From contig JAUIFD010000007.1 of assembly GCA_030429485.1 (NCBI GenBank), positions 1 to 43,572 of the forward strand: a stretch of DNA of 43,572 bases. Reading direction: 5' to 3'. The notes beneath the pieces are model-generated. The model worked only from the letters and a program-made list of their open reading frames with translations, searched no databases and was not told the DNA's origin. How positions within the stretch are numbered: the first letter of the stretch is position 1; each line of letters opens with the position of its first letter. A program made the position numbers and the translations under genes. Source of the DNA: Phycisphaerae bacterium (GTDB taxonomy: Bacteria; Planctomycetota; Phycisphaerae; Phycisphaerales; UBA1924). Shown here piece by piece: positions 41,108-43,572 of this stretch.

Positions 41108-42523
41108 CTACGGGCCGTCGTCGAATGGCGGATTGGTGTGGTGCCCCTCAGCACGCCGGTCTCCTGGCCTGCGGAGCCGGAGGAGACGTGCGGCGAGGTC
41201 GAGGGCAAGCAAGGCGATCTCGATCACCTCATCTTGCCCAGGTTCGGAGAGGCCGCGGTGGGATTCGAACCCACGCGTCAACTCTGAACCCCCTGCCGCG
41301 GGCTCCTTGGCGCCCGCAGGTCTGACAGATTTAGCGTGCATCGGGCCATGCGTCAAGTCTCCTTCAACATCTTCCCCATCTTTCTCACCCCGCTGCATCC
41401 TGACCACGTGCTCCCTGTTGGTCACCCCGCCGCGTGTAAGTGCGGTGAGGACGCCGTTGATCGCGGGGGCGTCCAGGAGCGCCCGCAGCGCCCGCTCGTC
41501 CACGACGTCGAGGTAGCGGTCGAGCATCCGCGGGTCCTCGTGCCCGGTCAGTCCGGCGATGTCCTCGCTCGCCGCGCCGCGCACCTTCGCCGCCGTCGCG
41601 CCGCCCTTGCGGAAGAGGTGCCACCGTCCGCCGCGCCCCTTCGCGTCGCGCAGCGGCACGCCCGCGCGGGTCAGGTCCGCGGCGAGCGTCTCGTGCGCCA
41701 CGCCCTGGAAGACCCGATCGCTCGGCTTCGGTTTGCCCCTGAACTTCCGGAGGTTATCGAGCGCCGCGCACGCCTCGGCGTGCAGCGGGATGGTGCGCCT
41801 CGCGCCCGTCTTGCCCTTGATGTCCGCGGCGCGCAGCTCGCCCTCACCGACGTCCGCCCATGTCAACCGCATCGCTTCGGAGTAGCGCATCGTCGTGTGC
41901 CACAGCACGAGGTAGAGCGTCGAGCGGTTCGGCCCCAGCGCCCTGGCCCTGCCGTCGGTGCGCTCCATCCACTCCGCCGCCGCGACCACCCTCGAGGCTT
42001 CCTCGGGCGTGAGCGCGCGAGCGCCGGGCCCCTCGTCGCACTTGCGTGCCACGGGCATCCGCACGCGCCGGAGGTCGTGCCCCGACAGGCGCTCGGTCTC
42101 CACGAGCCAGTCGGCGAAGCGGATGAGCTCGCTCGCCCGGTTGCGGATCGTGCGGGCCGCGAGGTGCTCACGGCCCTGCATCCAGCGGCGGAGGGCGGCG
42201 GGGGTCAGGTCCTCCGGACGGCGGGCGCCGATCTCCCGGCAGAGTCGCCGGACGTTGATCGCGGAGTTCTTCGCGTGGCTCTCCCGGACGCGATACCGCC
42301 CGAGCAGCTCGCCCCGCCAGAGGTCGAGCAGCCCGTCGAGCGACCCGGCGTCGTCCGCGGCGTCCATCCGCTCAGCGTTGTGGTGATCGGGCCTTGCTTC
42401 CAACAGCCTTGTGGCGGTCAGCGCGATTTCGAAGGTCTCACCCGGCCCGATATCAAGCAAGACCCGGAGCCTCGGAAACTCCCCCCCACGCTGGGTTTGG
42501 CGTGGTCCCTCACCTCCGCGCAT
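41108..42523 (-). CDS. int: Tyrosine integrase with long C-terminal tail, 471 aa
   Basis: The catalytic set is complete: Arg213 in HTTMRYSEAMRLTW, Lys238 in IKGKTGARRTIPLH, His302-x-x-Arg305 in WHLFRKGGAT, His328 and Tyr337 in GLTGHEDPRMLDRYLDV. A SAM-like core-binding domain (about 60-145) precedes it. ATG 42523 gives the longest form; ATG 42367 (residue 53) is an alternative. The usual fold ends near residue 360, yet the frame continues for another 110 residues, which include the tRNA-like attachment core (about 418-427). It would integrate the phage into a host tRNA gene. Confidence 0.85.
   Translation of the reverse strand: MRGGEGPRQTQRGGEFPRLRVLLDIGPGETFEIALTATRLLEARPDHHNAERMDAADDAGSLDGLLDLWRGELLGRYRVRESHAKNSAINVRRLCREIGARRPEDLTPAALRRWMQGREHLAARTIRNRASELIRFADWLVETERLSGHDLRRVRMPVARKCDEGPGARALTPEEASRVVAAAEWMERTDGRARALGPNRSTLYLVLWHTTMRYSEAMRLTWADVGEGELRAADIKGKTGARRTIPLHAEACAALDNLRKFRGKPKPSDRVFQGVAHETLAADLTRAGVPLRDAKGRGGRWHLFRKGGATAAKVRGAASEDIAGLTGHEDPRMLDRYLDVVDERALRALLDAPAINGVLTALTRGGVTNREHVVRMQRGEKDGEDVEGDLTHGPMHAKSVRPAGAKEPAAGGSELTRGFESHRGLSEPGQDEVIEIALLALDLAARLLRLRRPGDRRAEGHHTNPPFDDGP
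41250..41281 (-). other. Putative attP core: tRNA 3'-end identity inside the integrase gene
   Basis: On the minus strand a perfect T-arm GTGGG-TTCGAAT-CCCAC (41274-41258) is followed by CGCGGCC (41257-41251), as the acceptor 3' strand of a tRNA would be. The matching 5' half of a tRNA is absent, which is the pattern left by integration into a host tRNA gene. Confidence 0.65.
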
Positions 42524-42636
42524 CGGCCGAGTGTGAGGGTATGGTTAGTATTGTGCAAGGATGTGTGTGCCCGGCAGGTGAAGCTGGGCAGCAGGGGCGG
42601 ACGGGGCGAACTGTGCGGTGGATGGGCGGTGGATGA

Positions 42637-42837
42637 TTACCCGTCCGTCACGTCAAACCCGACAAGCCGAGCGAGTTGGACGGCGGTGCGATAGAGGTCT
42701 TCACCCCGGGCCCGCCAGTGCTCCTGCCCGTCGGTCGCGACGATCAGCCACGCGTCGCCGTCCCGGTCGGCGGTGATCTTGAGCTTCATGCTGTCGCGGA
42801 TCGTGGCGAGCAGGATCTCGGCGTCGTGGTCGGTCAC
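42637..42837 (-). CDS. Small unknown protein, 66 aa
   Basis: GTG 42837 lies 4 bases after the stop of the large ejection-type gene. The sequence has a strand-turn-strand (LKITADRDGDAWLIVATDGQ) and a C-terminal helix (YRTAVQLARLVGFDV). It sits between the late region and the integrase; the 113-base interval 42524-42636 contains the most AT-rich short stretch nearby, possibly the integrase promoter. Function unknown. Confidence 0.55.
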   Translation of the reverse strand: MTDHDAEILLATIRDSMKLKITADRDGDAWLIVATDGQEHWRARGEDLYRTAVQLARLVGFDVTDG

Positions 42838-42841
42838 CCGG

Positions 42842-43572
42842 TCAGCGTACTCCGGCGTATCGCGACTGCCGCCGCTCCCGCACGATCGCCCACGCCTGGC
42901 GGTACCGCTCGACGTACTTGCTCCGCACCGCCTCACGCTCCTCGGGCGTGTTGGCGTTGCCCAGTGCCGCGGTGAGCACGTCGCGCAGCAGGCTCTCGGA
43001 TGGCTCGAACGCGGGGTGGTCCTCGCGCAGCGCGTACGCGGCGTTGGCCTCGCCCATGCCGCCCTGGCGGATGGCGGCGAGGGTCTGCTCGGCGGTGAGC
43101 CCGAGGCGCATGGCGGCCTGCGCATCGAGCTGGAGCTCGCGGTAGATCTCCGCGCGGTTGTGCTCGACGGTCTCGATCGCGTCAGCAAGCTCCTCGGCGC
43201 TCACCTCGCGCGCGTCGCGGAACTTCTCGTTGAAGATCGCCGCGTTGTCGCGCAGCCGGCTCTGGTAGCGGCGTGTGTTCCAGACCATCGCTTCGCGCGG
43301 GTGCGTCGCCGCGCGGCGCTGCCCGGTCATCATCGCGATCGCCTCATCCTCGGCGTTGTACGCGCGTCCGTATCGGTTCACCTCGTCGTTCACGCCCTTG
43401 GCGATGCGGTCGATCGAGCGGAGCGTGCCCGGCGTGAAGGCGTCGGCGATGTGCGTCACCATGCCCGCCATCCGCTCGCCGGCGGGCGCTTCGGGATTCC
43501 ACACCTGCCCCCCCTCGCTCTTCTGGTTCCGCGCCACGTCGAGCAGTCGCTGTCCGAGCAGTTCCTCGCTCG
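42842..43572 (-). CDS. Large internal virion / ejection-type protein, C-terminal 242 residues (runs in from right edge)
   Basis: The frame is open to base 43572 and matches exactly the frame leaving base 1; the codon ACG would span the join. The segment is helical and charged (EELADAIETVEHNRAEIYRE, TPEEREAVRSKYVERYRQAW) with no separate good start (an internal GTG at 43537 lacks a Shine-Dalgarno). It is thus the end of the 982-residue protein described at 1-2218. Confidence 0.75.
   Translation of the reverse strand, partial: SEELLGQRLLDVARNQKSEGGQVWNPEAPAGERMAGMVTHIADAFTPGTLRSIDRIAKGVNDEVNRYGRAYNAEDEAIAMMTGQRRAATHPREAMVWNTRRYQSRLRDNAAIFNEKFRDAREVSAEELADAIETVEHNRAEIYRELQLDAQAAMRLGLTAEQTLAAIRQGGMGEANAAYALREDHPAFEPSESLLRDVLTAALGNANTPEEREAVRSKYVERYRQAWAIVRERRQSRYAGVR

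Noticed and set aside
41250-41340. A complete tRNA gene at the integrase 3' end
   Set aside because: Only the T-arm and acceptor 3' strand are present; no D-arm, anticodon stem or 5' acceptor strand can be paired, so an attachment core is the better reading.
42637-43188. A 183-residue frame ending at 42637
   Set aside because: Its first two-thirds overlap the end of the ejection-type gene in another frame and are Arg/Ser/Thr-biased; only the last 66 residues look coding.

Overview
This window looks like a complete temperate short-tailed (podovirus-type) bacteriophage genome from a very GC-rich bacterial host. Almost every gene is on the minus strand, genes are tightly packed (many stop/start pairs overlap by 1-8 bases), and the capsid, portal, terminase, adaptor and nozzle genes are recognisable, while no tape measure, tail tube or tail sheath gene is seen. 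The reading frame running off the left edge (minus strand, base 1) continues in frame from the right edge (base 43572), giving one uninterrupted 982-residue protein if the ends are joined. The molecule is therefore probably circular or circularly permuted and complete at about 43.6 kb. The host cannot be named from the sequence.

Read in the direction of transcription (decreasing coordinates), the layout is as follows. (1) 42.5-41.1 kb: tyrosine integrase with a tRNA-3'-end-like attachment core inside its C-terminal tail. (2) 41.0-35.6 kb: early region with small unknown genes and a recombination module (Cas4/RecB-like nuclease, Sak4-like RecA-fold ATPase, a possible DNA-binding partner). (3) 35.6-35.4 kb: a 20-residue peptide gene and an odd tRNA-like gene. 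(4) 35.4-33.0 kb: C5-cytosine and Dam-type adenine methyltransferases. (5) 33.0-25.6 kb: DNA metabolism, with a DUF3268-like protein, Hjc-like resolvase, HTH protein, a minimal pol-beta (PolX) nucleotidyltransferase, a HerA-like ATPase with duplicated winged helices, a replication-type protein and an orphan DnaA-domain-IV-like protein. (6) 25.6-22.1 kb: a likely late promoter, then host-interaction proteins (a TIM-barrel glycosidase-like protein and a beta-helix spike). (7) 22.1-14.1 kb: small and large terminase, portal, zinc-ribbon protein, scaffold with a 47-base poly-G/C tract, major capsid protein. (8) 14.0-4.0 kb: adaptor, beta-propeller protein, lipoprotein, nozzle, a GT32-like glycosyltransferase and internal virion proteins. 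(9) 3.9-2.85 kb: the only plus-strand genes, three small membrane proteins. (10) 2.75 kb through the ends to 42.8 kb: a small virion protein and the large ejection-type protein.

The most unusual points are the stand-alone PolX catalytic domain with no other DNA polymerase in the genome, the HerA-like ATPase with tandem winged helices, the 47-base homopolymer in a structural gene start, the attachment core embedded in the integrase frame, a tRNA-like gene with a 26-base anticodon loop, and the isolated plus-strand membrane cassette. No conventional endolysin was recognised.
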